Shown here in pieces: positions 17,973 through 26,424 of a stretch of DNA of 45,796 nucleotides; positions within the stretch are counted from its first letter, which is position 1, and the number at the start of each line of letters is the position of its first letter. The stretch lies in contig JAUNVS010000002.1 in the NCBI GenBank assembly GCA_030537565.1, positions 23,208 through 69,003 of the forward strand. The letters are read 5' to 3'. The position numbers and the translations under genes were made by a program. The notes beneath the pieces were generated by a model, which worked only from the letters and a program-made list of their open reading frames with translations, had not been told where the DNA came from and made no database searches. The DNA comes from Eubacteriales bacterium. GTDB taxonomy: Bacteria > Bacillota > Clostridia > Saccharofermentanales > Fastidiosipilaceae.

Positions 17973-17992
17973 TTTGATAATAAAGTATCAAA
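17973..17992. repeat. Perfect inverted repeat upstream of gapA promoter
   Basis: TTTGATA-N6-TATCAAA, a 7-base perfect repeat lying 15 bases upstream of the gapA -35 and 6 bases past the stop of the AI-2E permease gene. It could be a regulator operator or a weak stem for the permease transcript; there is no T-run on the minus strand right after it. Confidence 0.4.
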
Positions 17993-17998
17993 ATAAAA

Positions 17999-19516
17999 TC
18001 ACTGCTTTCCATCGCTTTTTTCGTGACTTTCTACAAGTAGATTTTTATCTTCGGATTTAGATTTCAATTGGGATTCTGTCTCCACTTTTATCTTAGAAAT
18101 CTTCTTGTCCCGATGGGAAAAAGTGAGCTTAATTTTGGCGACCACGCGGAAGATTTTCTCCCGCATCCGTTTAAACAATGGCAGATGCGCCTTCGTCACC
18201 TTCGTTGTCGACAGGACTTCGCTGTCGCTCACCTGTTCGAGCTTCTTCTCGATTTGTTTCTTATGATCTAGTATCCGCTTCTCACTCAAAATGATCTCTT
18301 CTTCTTCGTACTCGACCTGCTCAATCCTCTGATCTAAGAGTGCAATATTGGCCCGCTGAGAGTATTCCGTGGCATCGACTTCGCGTTTTAAGACGCGGAT
18401 GTGAGCATGATACTTGATCAGGGAATAAGCCACTGAAGTCACAGGCACAGCAAGAAGCAATCCGACGAAGCCAAAGAAGCGTCCACCGAGGACAACCGCC
18501 GTAAACACTAATATCGGAGGAAGACCAATCTTATTACCGACGACGTTTGGATAGATCACGTTCCCCTCAAACTGCTGGATCACCAGCAACATAATTAAAA
18601 AACCCAAAGCCTGCGAGGGATTTACGAGCAAGATAAGGAAACAACCTAGGGCCCCAGAAATATAGATGCCAAAGATCGGAATCATCGCAAACAAGACCAC
18701 CAGGGCACTGATAACGAGAGCATAGGGCATCTTAAAGATGAGCATGCCGACAAAGACGAGGGTACCTAGAATCAAAGCCTCCAGGACCTGGGCCGAGATG
18801 TACCGGGTGAAGGTGGCGATCGAATAACTGATGACATCGATTAGATTACGAGCCGTCTTCTTCGGGAAAAAGGCATAACAGAGCTTGCGGGCACTAAAAC
18901 CAAGCTTTTCTTTGCTCAAAGTTCCATAAATTGCGAACAGAAGCGCCAAAATGAAAACGAGGAAGCTACTCATTACACCGAGGACGAGATTGACCATGAT
19001 ATTGATCGAGTTCGCTGCGAAGTTCTGCGTGCGACTAATCAGGAGCTTCGAAATCACATCAAGTTTGATATTGCTGCTCTCTAGGAATTTAGAAAACTCC
19101 CGATTCTTATCGAGCCATTTTCGAAGCACCTGTTCACCCCGGCTAAAGGTATCCGGAAGCTGTTCAACCATCAATCGAACCGTATTCTGTAGTTCTGGAA
19201 GAACGAGGACCAAGAAGAGAGAAATGATCCCAAAGACGAATATGAGAGAGATCGTCAAACTAATCGGGCGCTTAAGCTTGAGGCGCCAGGAATCATATTT
19301 TCCCCAGGGGATACTGAGCAGATTTGTCTCTAAAACCGTAACCGGGATATTGATGATAAAAGCGATTAAAATTCCAAATAAGACTGGCGAGAGTAAATTC
19401 GTCAGTCGATAGATAATCTTCGGAATAATCGAAATGTCGCGTGCCAACCAATAGCACACAAAGAAAAAGGCGATGAGTTCAATCAGACGCTTGAACGTAT
19501 ACCGGTTTAATTCCAC
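17999..19516 (-). CDS. AI-2E family membrane transporter
   Basis: 505 aa from a GTG start with GGAGGAG about 9 bases upstream. Multiple membrane helices: two near the N-terminus (about 10-28 and 36-56), a middle soluble region with the helix RGEQVLRKWLDKN, then helices at about 160-195, 225-350. The signature LVIQQFEGNVIYPNVVGNKIGLPPILVFTAVVLGGRFFGFVGLLLAVPVTSVAYSLIK is characteristic of the AI-2E/PerM/YdiK family, whose members export autoinducer-2 or act as Na+/H+ antiporters; the substrate here cannot be told. A long, charged, coiled-coil-like cytosolic tail (about 380-505) is unusual for the family. Divergent from mrp. Confidence 0.88.
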   Translation of the reverse strand: MELNRYTFKRLIELIAFFFVCYWLARDISIIPKIIYRLTNLLSPVLFGILIAFIINIPVTVLETNLLSIPWGKYDSWRLKLKRPISLTISLIFVFGIISLFLVLVLPELQNTVRLMVEQLPDTFSRGEQVLRKWLDKNREFSKFLESSNIKLDVISKLLISRTQNFAANSINIMVNLVLGVMSSFLVFILALLFAIYGTLSKEKLGFSARKLCYAFFPKKTARNLIDVISYSIATFTRYISAQVLEALILGTLVFVGMLIFKMPYALVISALVVLFAMIPIFGIYISGALGCFLILLVNPSQALGFLIMLLVIQQFEGNVIYPNVVGNKIGLPPILVFTAVVLGGRFFGFVGLLLAVPVTSVAYSLIKYHAHIRVLKREVDATEYSQRANIALLDQRIEQVEYEEEEIILSEKRILDHKKQIEKKLEQVSDSEVLSTTKVTKAHLPLFKRMREKIFRVVAKIKLTFSHRDKKISKIKVETESQLKSKSEDKNLLVESHEKSDGKQ

Positions 19517-19628
19517 CCTTATGAACTCCTCCCTATCAGTACTAAGAAACGGACAGACTCCGTCCGCCTAAAAATGTATCATATCGTGAGAGGAAATTCT
19601 TTAAGGAATTGGAGACTGGAGGAAATTT

Positions 19629-20507
19629 ATGTCAAAAGACTACCATCTGATTACGGATCCCGAGGAACGGGCCCGTCGTGAAGCTGAGTTAAAAGCAAAA
19701 GCGGCCGAATATCTCGCCCAAAAGGGTCAATCCGCAATCCAAGAGCTGGAATCAAATCCAGGTAGCCAGGTCAGCGAGGTCATCGCTGTGATGAGCGGAA
19801 AGGGAGGTGTCGGAAAATCCTCAGTCACCTCACTTTTAGCAGCTGGCCTCGCCAAACAGGGCTACCGAGTAGGCATCCTCGATGCAGATATTACTGGGCC
19901 CTCGATTCCAAAGGCATTTCACGTTGAGGATCTACCCGTCTATCAGTGTGAACACGGGATGTTGCCCGTTGAAAGTGTCGAGGGAATTAAAATTCTTTCA
20001 ATTAACCTAATGATGGACAACCCGGCCGACCCCGTCGTCTGGCGCGGCCCCGTAATTGCCAATCTCGTACGCCAGTTCTGGACTGATGTCGCCTGGGGCG
20101 AACTTGACTATCTCTTTATCGACATGCCGCCTGGGACTGGTGACGTCCCGCTCACGGTCTACCAATCACTCCCCGTTACCGCAAGCATCATCGTCACTAG
20201 CCCCCAGGATCTGGTGAGCCTGATTGTCGAAAAGTCGATTAAAATGGCAAAACAGATGAACATTCCGATCTTGGCCCTGATTGAAAACTTTTCCTACTTC
20301 GTCTGCCCCAACTGCAATGAACGCCACGACATTTATGGCCAAAGCCATCTCGAGGACCTGGCCCGCAGCCACGGTATCCTCTACACCGCGCGCGTTCCAA
20401 TCGACCGCAGCATCGCAGCCTCGATGGACGCAGGCCAGATTGAAGCTATCGATCGGCCTGAGCTCGAAAACTTAATCGGCGCGCTCATGCTGCGCTCTAA
20501 ATCCTAA
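19629..20507 (+). CDS. mrp: Mrp/NBP35 family Fe-S cluster carrier ATPase
   Basis: 292 aa. Deviant Walker A SGKGGVGKSS (56-65), switch LDADITGPSIP, GMLPVESVEGIKILSINLMM, VVWRGPVIANLVRQFWTDVAWGELDYLFIDMPPGTGDVPLT (Walker B) and the C-terminal CPNC pair (about 226-229) that binds a bridging Fe-S cluster between monomers. These define the ApbC/Mrp carriers that transfer Fe-S clusters to apoproteins in the cytosol. An N-terminal Glu/Ala-rich helix replaces the DUF59 domain found in some members. Start has GGAGG 6-7 bases upstream. Only plus-strand gene of the middle of the window; divergent from the AI-2E permease. Confidence 0.93.
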   Translation: MSKDYHLITDPEERARREAELKAKAAEYLAQKGQSAIQELESNPGSQVSEVIAVMSGKGGVGKSSVTSLLAAGLAKQGYRVGILDADITGPSIPKAFHVEDLPVYQCEHGMLPVESVEGIKILSINLMMDNPADPVVWRGPVIANLVRQFWTDVAWGELDYLFIDMPPGTGDVPLTVYQSLPVTASIIVTSPQDLVSLIVEKSIKMAKQMNIPILALIENFSYFVCPNCNERHDIYGQSHLEDLARSHGILYTARVPIDRSIAASMDAGQIEAIDRPELENLIGALMLRSKS

Positions 20508-20534
20508 CGCACAAGCCAAGGGACAAGTTACAGA

Positions 20535-20575
20535 GAAAAACAAGGAAGCCCCGTGATCAAGAATCTCGGGGCTTC
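20535..20575 (-). terminator. Terminator between mrp and SleB-like gene
   Basis: GAAGCCCCG (20545-20553) pairs with CGGGGCTTC (20567-20575) around a 13-base loop. On the minus strand it is followed by CTTGTTTTTC, so it best serves the SleB-like gene; it may also stop mrp transcripts, though the plus-strand side has no T-run. Confidence 0.72.
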
Positions 20576-20607
20576 TACAATCTGAAAATAATTTAGTCGC
20601 TCAAGCG

Positions 20608-22158
20608 TTACGGGGCAGCAATCTCTGAACCTGGCTCGATCGGAGCACCTGTGTTCGGCGGCGCGATATTCGGTGGAGAGGTCGGCTCAATGTAGCCAGT
20701 CGTTCCCTCATTTGCATTGACGTTCTGACCATTACCGTTCTGAGCATCTCCATTCTGTGGATCTGGCTTCTGATTGTTATTGTTTTCATTGTTGCCAGCA
20801 GTCGTCGTGGTGGTAGTCGTGGTCGTCCCCTGCGATTTTTTATCAAGGTCGACACTATCTGGATCAACACCGGCGGCTAGCGCATGTTCGGGAAGGAAGA
20901 AGAACGTAACATTAGCAAAGACACGATAGCGCCGATAGCGATTCTTAAACTCAGGACGTTCGAAGCATTCGTTCGTACAGAAACCGATGACGTACGACGG
21001 CAAATTCAATCCTTCGCCGCGCAAAGCATCATTTACGACTTGACGCTGGAGATCATTCGCTATGCGGTTCTTAAAAGAGCCATTGCCTACTGGTGAAAAC
21101 TGACCGGGAGCGTAAATAACACTAGTCAATGTCGAACCATAGGAGCCCATGTGAAGTCGATTCATGACAACGCTGGCAATCAGCATCTGCCCCTCATAAC
21201 TCCAACCAGGTGCAGCCTCTGCTGCGATCAAATGGTAAAAGTCTTCAACTTCCTCCGAGCTGTGATTTCCGACAGCTGGCGCAGAGGCCTCTTCTTTTTT
21301 TTGCGTACTTTGTGATGGCTTAGTTTTGCTTGGAGCGGTCGCAGAGCTTGTTGGCTGAGTTTCAGGAACTGTGGGCTCCTGGGCTGGCTCTTGTTCAGCG
21401 ACACTCTCAACGGTCGTCGTACTGCTGACCATAGTGTTTAGATTAACTGTGGGATTGATATCACTGGATGCTGGAGCGGTTCCTTCCGGTTCCTGGGCCT
21501 GGACAGGCACAGTTGGAATCGTCGCTTCTTGGCTCTCAAGCACGGAAGTAGCTGAAGCACTGGCCACTGGTGCAGCATACTGAGGGACTACTCGGCCTCT
21601 CGTTGAACTCGAAGCTGACGGTGCCTGAATCGCGATCAAATTCGACTTCAAGTAATTATCAACGCCAGGAGACTTCTTGGGTTTGCGTACACTACGAAGT
21701 CGATTCTGAGAACGATTCAGAAGTCTAACAGCTTGGCTCGAAGCCAACTCTACCGAAGGCAGTGAGAGAACCGCTTCCCCACGAACGTCACTCGCCGCTT
21801 CCCAGCTTCGTCCCGAATTAAATGGTTTAAAGGCAAGAATCGTGGTAGATAGGACAATAAATGCGGATGCTGCAGAAAGATAACGAATAACTCGCGCCAT
21901 CCGAAAAGGCTTTTGTTGATCTAGTGTGCTGATGCGTTGCGGTACGTCAAGCGATGAGTCGCTTGCCTCGCTGCGAATCAGATCTTCATAGCTACGTGAT
22001 GGATACGATTCAAATGCCGAAAAAAAATCTTCTTCATTCATGGGCTGCGCGTCGGCAGTCATATTAATCGGCGTAGCCGGTTCACGATGGATCAGAATAT
22101 CATTCTTACTCCGAGTGGCCGGCTGTTTTGAATTGAAATCTCTATGATGATTTTTCAA
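20608..22158 (-). CDS. SleB/CwlJ-type cell wall hydrolase, membrane-anchored
   Basis: 516 aa from a TTG start with AGGAGG 7 bases upstream. Layout: about 88 cytosolic residues, one membrane helix (about 89-110), a long Ser/Thr/Ala/Gln linker (120-300), the Hydrolase_2 domain (about 303-425), and a low-complexity tail with a run of nine Thr and Asn/Gln/Gly/Pro-rich segments. The hydrolase domain reads LIAAEAAPGWSYEGQMLIASVVMNRL, TSVIYAPGQFSPVGNGSF, then VVNDALRG; Glu314 in AAEAA is the expected catalytic acid of this lytic/amidase family and is kept. Acts on peptidoglycan outside the membrane. The family is best known from spore cortex lysis, but a membrane anchor and long linker suggest vegetative wall remodelling here. 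Confidence 0.83.
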   Translation of the reverse strand: MKNHHRDFNSKQPATRSKNDILIHREPATPINMTADAQPMNEEDFFSAFESYPSRSYEDLIRSEASDSSLDVPQRISTLDQQKPFRMARVIRYLSAASAFIVLSTTILAFKPFNSGRSWEAASDVRGEAVLSLPSVELASSQAVRLLNRSQNRLRSVRKPKKSPGVDNYLKSNLIAIQAPSASSSTRGRVVPQYAAPVASASATSVLESQEATIPTVPVQAQEPEGTAPASSDINPTVNLNTMVSSTTTVESVAEQEPAQEPTVPETQPTSSATAPSKTKPSQSTQKKEEASAPAVGNHSSEEVEDFYHLIAAEAAPGWSYEGQMLIASVVMNRLHMGSYGSTLTSVIYAPGQFSPVGNGSFKNRIANDLQRQVVNDALRGEGLNLPSYVIGFCTNECFERPEFKNRYRRYRVFANVTFFFLPEHALAAGVDPDSVDLDKKSQGTTTTTTTTTAGNNENNNNQKPDPQNGDAQNGNGQNVNANEGTTGYIEPTSPPNIAPPNTGAPIEPGSEIAAP

Positions 22159-22236
22159 TCCATAACCTCCTTTTATTTAGTCCAGCCCCCGCACAAGCGC
22201 AGGTGCAGACGTCGTCAAGGACATAATCATTACAAA

Positions 22237-22264
22237 ATTCTAACACAGAAATTTTTGTTGTCAT
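22237..22264 (-). promoter_or_regulatory. Probable promoter of the SleB-like gene
   Basis: Minus strand ATGACA, 16 bases, TAGAAT, with TG one base before the -10 (extended -10). It lies about 79 bases before the TTG start. The rest of the 258-base gap up to the deacetylase-fold gene holds no other recognisable element. Confidence 0.58.
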
Positions 22265-22416
22265 ATCGAACGAGTCTTTTCTTGTTGAAAACGTCGAATT
22301 TTACACTTCCTTGCGCTGCATTGTTTACAAAAGGTCTAAGGCTGTCCTGCATTTCTACATTTCCGTCAGAATTTAATTCCCTCGTAATAACTTTGACTTA
22401 AATGGCAAGTGCCCAA

Positions 22417-23457
22417 CTAGTTCAGACTGGTCGTGGACTGACTTTCGCCCGTCTCAATAGCCTCCGTACGACTCGGTAAAAGGGACGTCTCAATCTCACG
22501 GAACTCGTCGTGACTTGGCGCAGATGAGCTTGGTCCAATTTCTGCTGGATTGACAACTCTAAAATTCCGCTCACGAAGTCCCTGCAGTAAGTCGGGCATC
22601 GCTTCAGCCGTCCAGCTCAGATCATGGAAGAGTATATTCATTCCATCCATAAGTGGGGTCTCATCTAGGATCACATGCAAAAGTGCTTCTTTACTTTGAT
22701 AGCTATCGATCCAATCGTAGGAAAATGACCAGTCGACATAAATGAGATTCAGAGACTGGCAGATGGCTCGGGTAGTCTGATCCGCATCGCCCTGAGGGGC
22801 TCGATAGAAGCGCGGAGTAATCCCACAAATTCGCTGAATCTGTTCGATGTTCTCCTCAATCTCCGCACGCTGTTGACTCTCACTGAGACCAACCATATTC
22901 GCCCCAGTTCGACCATTGCAACCAAGACTATGCCCACGTTCGGCAAGCTGTTTAACAATCTCACGGTCGGAGGCAGCCTCTAAATTATTACCATTAATAA
23001 AGAAAAGCCCTCGATAACCAAACGCTTCAAGCGCATCAGCAAGCTCGAGACTATGTCCATAAGGAACATTATCAAAGGTAATCAAGCAGAGTTTCTCACT
23101 ACTACGAACTGAGCTCGTCTTCACCAACGAAAAATCTGGGTCAATAAAGTATTTAAACGTCAAGCCCTCAGAAGGATCAACAAGTGACAACTGTGTCGAC
23201 GGCTCGTCCCCCTCCCCCGCTATGCTAGAAGTTCCCAAAGCCAAATCAGGAACCACAATCGTCGTCTGCTGAGGATTAGAATCCACCACCTCCCCAGGAG
23301 ACTCAGACGTAGCAAGTGAAATCGCCCCGGTCTCAGCCGAGCGATCTAAGCCCTCATAGACCGGGTGATCAACAACCTTACACCCTGCCACACACAGCAA
23401 AACAGCCGTCAAAGCGAGGCTTATCCCCCGCATTCGCATGTTTTTCATATCTCTCAC
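22417..23457 (-). CDS. NodB-deacetylase-fold lipoprotein, probably inactive
   Basis: 346 aa from GTG 23457 (GAGAGG 5 bases upstream); ATG 23448 is the alternative. Lipoprotein signal with lipobox VAGC (Cys26), a 75-residue low-complexity spacer, then a polysaccharide deacetylase-like domain (about 120-335). The frame of the NodB motifs is recognisable: LITFDNVP (125-132), FFING, RGHSLGCNGRTGANM (174-188), RFYRAPQGD (216-224), VDWSFSYDW and ILFHDLS. The metal site is missing: TFDDGP is TFDNVP, and the H-x3-H of GNHTxSHP is replaced by Asn181 and Gly185. Deacetylation of peptidoglycan or chitin is thus unlikely. Forty-three bases downstream of the GH20 gene, so probably read with the sugar operon. 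Confidence 0.75.
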   Translation of the reverse strand: MRDMKNMRMRGISLALTAVLLCVAGCKVVDHPVYEGLDRSAETGAISLATSESPGEVVDSNPQQTTIVVPDLALGTSSIAGEGDEPSTQLSLVDPSEGLTFKYFIDPDFSLVKTSSVRSSEKLCLITFDNVPYGHSLELADALEAFGYRGLFFINGNNLEAASDREIVKQLAERGHSLGCNGRTGANMVGLSESQQRAEIEENIEQIQRICGITPRFYRAPQGDADQTTRAICQSLNLIYVDWSFSYDWIDSYQSKEALLHVILDETPLMDGMNILFHDLSWTAEAMPDLLQGLRERNFRVVNPAEIGPSSSAPSHDEFREIETSLLPSRTEAIETGESQSTTSLN

Positions 23458-23500
23458 GGCATCCTCTCAAGAGTCAAAACTGACCATAGATCTTTGTATT

Positions 23501-25204
23501 TTAAAAGATTGGATTCGGTGCCGCAATTTTATGCCACTGATTTTCATTAATCTGCTTCAAAGCAGCATCTGCCTCTCGTCCGCGATAGTCACGCAGTGTC
23601 AGGTCAAACTCCTGCATAGTCGCCTCGTCGCCTGCCAGATAAGCATGGATGTCCATAATCAAAGTCTGTAAGCGACCGATCAGTGCAGATAAACGAATGT
23701 CGAAGCTCTCAAACCCCATCGGCTTCGAAGAAGCATACCAGAGGATTCTCGCGCTGGCTTTGAGCTGTGAAAGTGAATCAATGAGCCTTGGAATTATTGT
23801 TTCTTCAAATTTCACGAGACTGTCGCGTTCCGAGGCTCGGTAGGCCTTACGTATTTCATGACTGAGGCAGGCTTTTTGTTTGAGGCATGCAGCGAGCTGA
23901 ACGTAGAAGTCAAAGAGTGGACGATAGTCTTCATTCTCAACTTTTACCGCACGTAACTTGCTTTCGAGATCGAGGTAGTGCTGCTGAATTTGTCCAGCAT
24001 GCGCTTCAACAAGATTGTCAAAAAAGGGAAGTTTTGGATCCTGATATAGGAGATACTTGCTTGGATTAACACATTCGATATTATCCTCATCGACGAGAGG
24101 CAGCTGATCGAAGTCGCCGAGGAGCATGAAGTCATCATAGGAGATATCACAGTTAGCTTGAAACTCATCCGCTAAAGACGCTTCATCAAAGTCGGCTCCA
24201 TAATACAGGTATTGCGCATAGCGCTGCAGCGTCGGCAGTATGGTTATGAGACTGGTTTCAGCTCCATTATCTTGCCAACAGGTGCAGAAAACTTCTTCGA
24301 TACCAAGTTTGAGGCAGGCTCGCATCTGGACGTCGGTACTCTGCCGCGCCTTACGCAAATTGGGAGCGATGCCGTTCCAAGTCCAAGCACCACCTGCGAA
24401 AAGGATCGGTGACTTGAAGCCAAAATGGCGCCTCAGCATGGCCTCATAGTCCTCCTCATGCTGGTGATAGTAATCCCAGTAGACCAACTCGAGTCCGTCT
24501 GGGACTAATCCCGCAGCACGCTCAGCGAAGTCTTCAACCGTTTCCGATCCGACCCAGTAAATTCCTTCAGGACTCGCTGCGCGAAATGGCATGTCCGACC
24601 AGATCATCGGGACTAGGCCTTTGTCTTTACAATAATTGTATACGCGCTCCATATGTGCTTGGAGGATGGGCCGCATCTTCTGATAACCGTGGATCTGGAG
24701 ATAACGTCCGAGGCCGACCCCAAAGGCCTCATCCATACCGAGGTGTATGCGACGGGTGGAGAAGAGTTCAGAACTCCGGTCGATCATGGCTCGAATGAAG
24801 TCGAAACTGGCCTCATCCTCACAGAGGAGGACGGCATCCGTGTCGCGAAGCTTCTCTGCAAAGGGCCAACGGAGGGCCTTTTCGAGATGTCCAAGGGTTT
24901 GAATGCAGGGAACTAACTCAATCCCAAGAGCTGCGGCATAACGGTCGATTCGGCGAATTTCATCCGCACTATATACGCCTCGAAAATACGAAAAATACGG
25001 ATACTCAGGAATTTCATATGTATCTTCGGTGTAGAGCATCGCAAAGTTAAGTCCCATGCGCGCCATCTTACGGAAAATCCACTCAAGACGCTCCGCAGTG
25101 AGGACCGAATTTCGCGAACAATCCAGCATCACACCAGAACTTTTAAAGTGCCTCTGCCAAGTTCCCGACTCAACACCATGAAGAAGCTGGTTAAATAAGC
25201 GCAT
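23501..25204 (-). CDS. GH20 beta-N-acetylhexosaminidase, catalytic part
   Basis: 567 aa from the first ATG after an in-frame amber codon. GH20 TIM barrel: GVMLDCSRNSVLTAERL, RKMARMGLNFAMLYTEDTYEI, IRRIDRYAAALGIELVPCIQTLGHLE, then IHLGMDEAFG with the catalytic Asp158-Glu159 pair, LVPMIWSDM and LVYWDYYH. It should remove terminal GlcNAc/GalNAc by substrate-assisted catalysis. There is no signal peptide, so it acts in the cytosol on imported oligosaccharides. ATG 25204 has no convincing ribosome site (CGGAAGCG directly before it), while the same frame continues upstream to ATG 25387, which has an excellent one. The true gene is therefore probably the longer, amber-interrupted reading (23501-25387); see the separate entry. 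The C-terminal 200 residues form a helical domain common in cytosolic GH20 enzymes. Confidence 0.78.
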   Translation of the reverse strand: MRLFNQLLHGVESGTWQRHFKSSGVMLDCSRNSVLTAERLEWIFRKMARMGLNFAMLYTEDTYEIPEYPYFSYFRGVYSADEIRRIDRYAAALGIELVPCIQTLGHLEKALRWPFAEKLRDTDAVLLCEDEASFDFIRAMIDRSSELFSTRRIHLGMDEAFGVGLGRYLQIHGYQKMRPILQAHMERVYNYCKDKGLVPMIWSDMPFRAASPEGIYWVGSETVEDFAERAAGLVPDGLELVYWDYYHQHEEDYEAMLRRHFGFKSPILFAGGAWTWNGIAPNLRKARQSTDVQMRACLKLGIEEVFCTCWQDNGAETSLITILPTLQRYAQYLYYGADFDEASLADEFQANCDISYDDFMLLGDFDQLPLVDEDNIECVNPSKYLLYQDPKLPFFDNLVEAHAGQIQQHYLDLESKLRAVKVENEDYRPLFDFYVQLAACLKQKACLSHEIRKAYRASERDSLVKFEETIIPRLIDSLSQLKASARILWYASSKPMGFESFDIRLSALIGRLQTLIMDIHAYLAGDEATMQEFDLTLRDYRGREADAALKQINENQWHKIAAPNPIF

Positions 25205-25234
25205 CGCTTCCGAAATCTGGCGATAACGAATCCG

Positions 25235-25387
25235 CTACGTACCGGCCTCGAAATGAATGCTCATTTCATTAGAAGCTTCGAAGACCACGCGGGCTCCGCT
25301 GGCATCGAGCTTAAGACCTAGTTCCTCGGAGAGGATTTCGAGACCTGCTTTTAGGCTCGGATCTGATTCAAGCTTGGAAATTAACAT
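25235..25387 (-). pseudogene. 5' part of GH20 gene, ending in an in-frame TAG
   Basis: ATG 25387 begins a 50-codon stretch in the same frame as the GH20 catalytic part, ending at TAG 25237-25235. Conceptual translation through the TAG gives VVFEASNEMSIHFEAGT-[stop]-RIRYRQISEAMRLFNQLL, which looks like the small N-terminal domain (GH20b-like beta strands plus helix) that normally precedes the GH20 barrel. Eleven codons separate the TAG from ATG 25204. Explanations are a recent nonsense mutation, a sequencing error, or programmed readthrough. TAG ends at least three intact genes here (13143, 41487, 42425), so it is an ordinary stop in this genome. Confidence 0.72.
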
Positions 25388-25393
25388 ACTATA

Positions 25394-25400
25394 CTCCCCC
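25394..25400 (-). promoter_or_regulatory. Strong ribosome binding site of the full-length GH20 frame
   Basis: GGGGGAG 6 bases before ATG 25387. It supports 25387, not 25204, as the original start and hence supports the amber codon lying inside the gene. Confidence 0.7.
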
Positions 25401-25413
25401 AATGTTTTACCGT

Positions 25414-26409
25414 TTAAAGGGCATGTGTCTTCAACCAGTTGAGGACGAGGTCAAGTTCTGTAAATGCCAACCCCGTGACCGTATCTGCAGCACCGTAGTA
25501 GATCGCAATCCGTCCGGTCTCTGCATCGCTTAGCGCAGCGCAGGGGAAGATGACATTTGGCACATCGCCGACTCGTTCATAGATTTCGCGAGGGCTCATC
25601 AAATAATCTTGGGATCGATAGAGAATCTTCCAGGGTTCTTCAAGATCGAGGAGGGCAGCACCAAAGGCATAGACGAAACCATTACAAGAATTCAAAACAC
25701 CGTGGTAAAAGAGCAGCCAACCCTCGTCGGTCTCGATCGGAACTGGACCGGCGCCGATCTTCGTCGACTGCCAGGCCGAAGCATTGCTCTTGATCGTACT
25801 CATCAAGTGTCGATGCATACCCCAGAATACGAGGTCCTCACTCTGGGAAATGAACATATCACCAAACGGCGTATGTCCCGTATCTGAGGGGCGAGAAATC
25901 ATCATGTAGCGACCCTGGATCTTACGTGGAAAGAGGACACCATTTCGATTATATGGTAAGAGAGCATTTTCCATCTGATAAAAATGCTTGAAGTCATCGG
26001 TATAGGCGAGTCCAATCGTCGGGCCGTGGTAGCCATTACACCAGGAGATATAGTATCGACCATCGATCTTTACAACTCGGGGATCATAGCGATACTCATA
26101 GCGAAAGATTTCAGGATTCTCAGCCTCATTCTCGAAACTGAGGCACTCTTCTTCGATTTTCCAGTTAATTCCATCTTCACTAAATCCAATGTGGAGGTCC
26201 ATCGAACGAGCCTGATCATCGCAGCGAAAAACGCCTGCGAAGCCCCCCTCAAAGGGCACTGAAGCAGAATTGAAAATGCTGTTCGAACGACTGAGAAGGT
26301 CCTGTGGGATAATCGGATTTTGCACCGAACGCCAAATAACCGCCTGGGATCCAGCAGGTCGTGCTTCAAAAGGAATATTCGGCAGGGCTTCGCCAATAAT
26401 CTTACTCAT
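25414..26409 (-). CDS. GH130 mannoside phosphorylase
   Basis: 331 aa from ATG 26409 (GGAG 6 bases upstream); a longer frame to 26475 runs through the upstream terminator. Five-bladed propeller family GH130, which phosphorolyses beta-mannosides to mannose 1-phosphate. Seen: RSVQNPIIP, GGFAGVFRCDD, LHIGFSEDGINW, then EYRYDPRVVKIDGRYYISWCNGYHGPTIGLA with the catalytic Asp of the YDPRV motif, SRPSDTGHTPFGDMFISQSEDLVFWG, KIGAGPVPIETDEGWLLFYHGV and GDVPNVIFPCAAL with YYGAADT. No signal peptide: cytosolic. The HTPFGD and CNG features recall subgroups acting on mannosyl-N-acetylglucosamine or short beta-mannosides, but the subgroup needs a phylogeny. Lies between the sugar ABC binding protein and GH20, which suits import and breakdown of mannosyl-GlcNAc glycans. 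Confidence 0.88.
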   Translation of the reverse strand: MSKIIGEALPNIPFEARPAGSQAVIWRSVQNPIIPQDLLSRSNSIFNSASVPFEGGFAGVFRCDDQARSMDLHIGFSEDGINWKIEEECLSFENEAENPEIFRYEYRYDPRVVKIDGRYYISWCNGYHGPTIGLAYTDDFKHFYQMENALLPYNRNGVLFPRKIQGRYMMISRPSDTGHTPFGDMFISQSEDLVFWGMHRHLMSTIKSNASAWQSTKIGAGPVPIETDEGWLLFYHGVLNSCNGFVYAFGAALLDLEEPWKILYRSQDYLMSPREIYERVGDVPNVIFPCAALSDAETGRIAIYYGAADTVTGLAFTELDLVLNWLKTHAL

Positions 26410-26424
26410 CGAAAACTCCAATCT

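Noticed and set aside
19553-19569. CGGAC-N7-GTCCG inverted repeat between the AI-2E gene and mrp as an operator or terminator
   Set aside because: Only a 5-base stem with no T-run; such repeats occur by chance at this length.
20770-20830. Short tandem repeats in the SleB-like gene as a CRISPR-like or mobile element
   Set aside because: They are Thr and Asn codons of a low-complexity protein tail in frame with the gene; no spacers or repeat units.
25235-25237. Genome-wide TAG recoding (pyrrolysine or suppressor)
   Set aside because: TAG serves as the normal stop of at least three intact genes here (13143, 41487, 42425), two of them directly followed by correctly spaced downstream starts.
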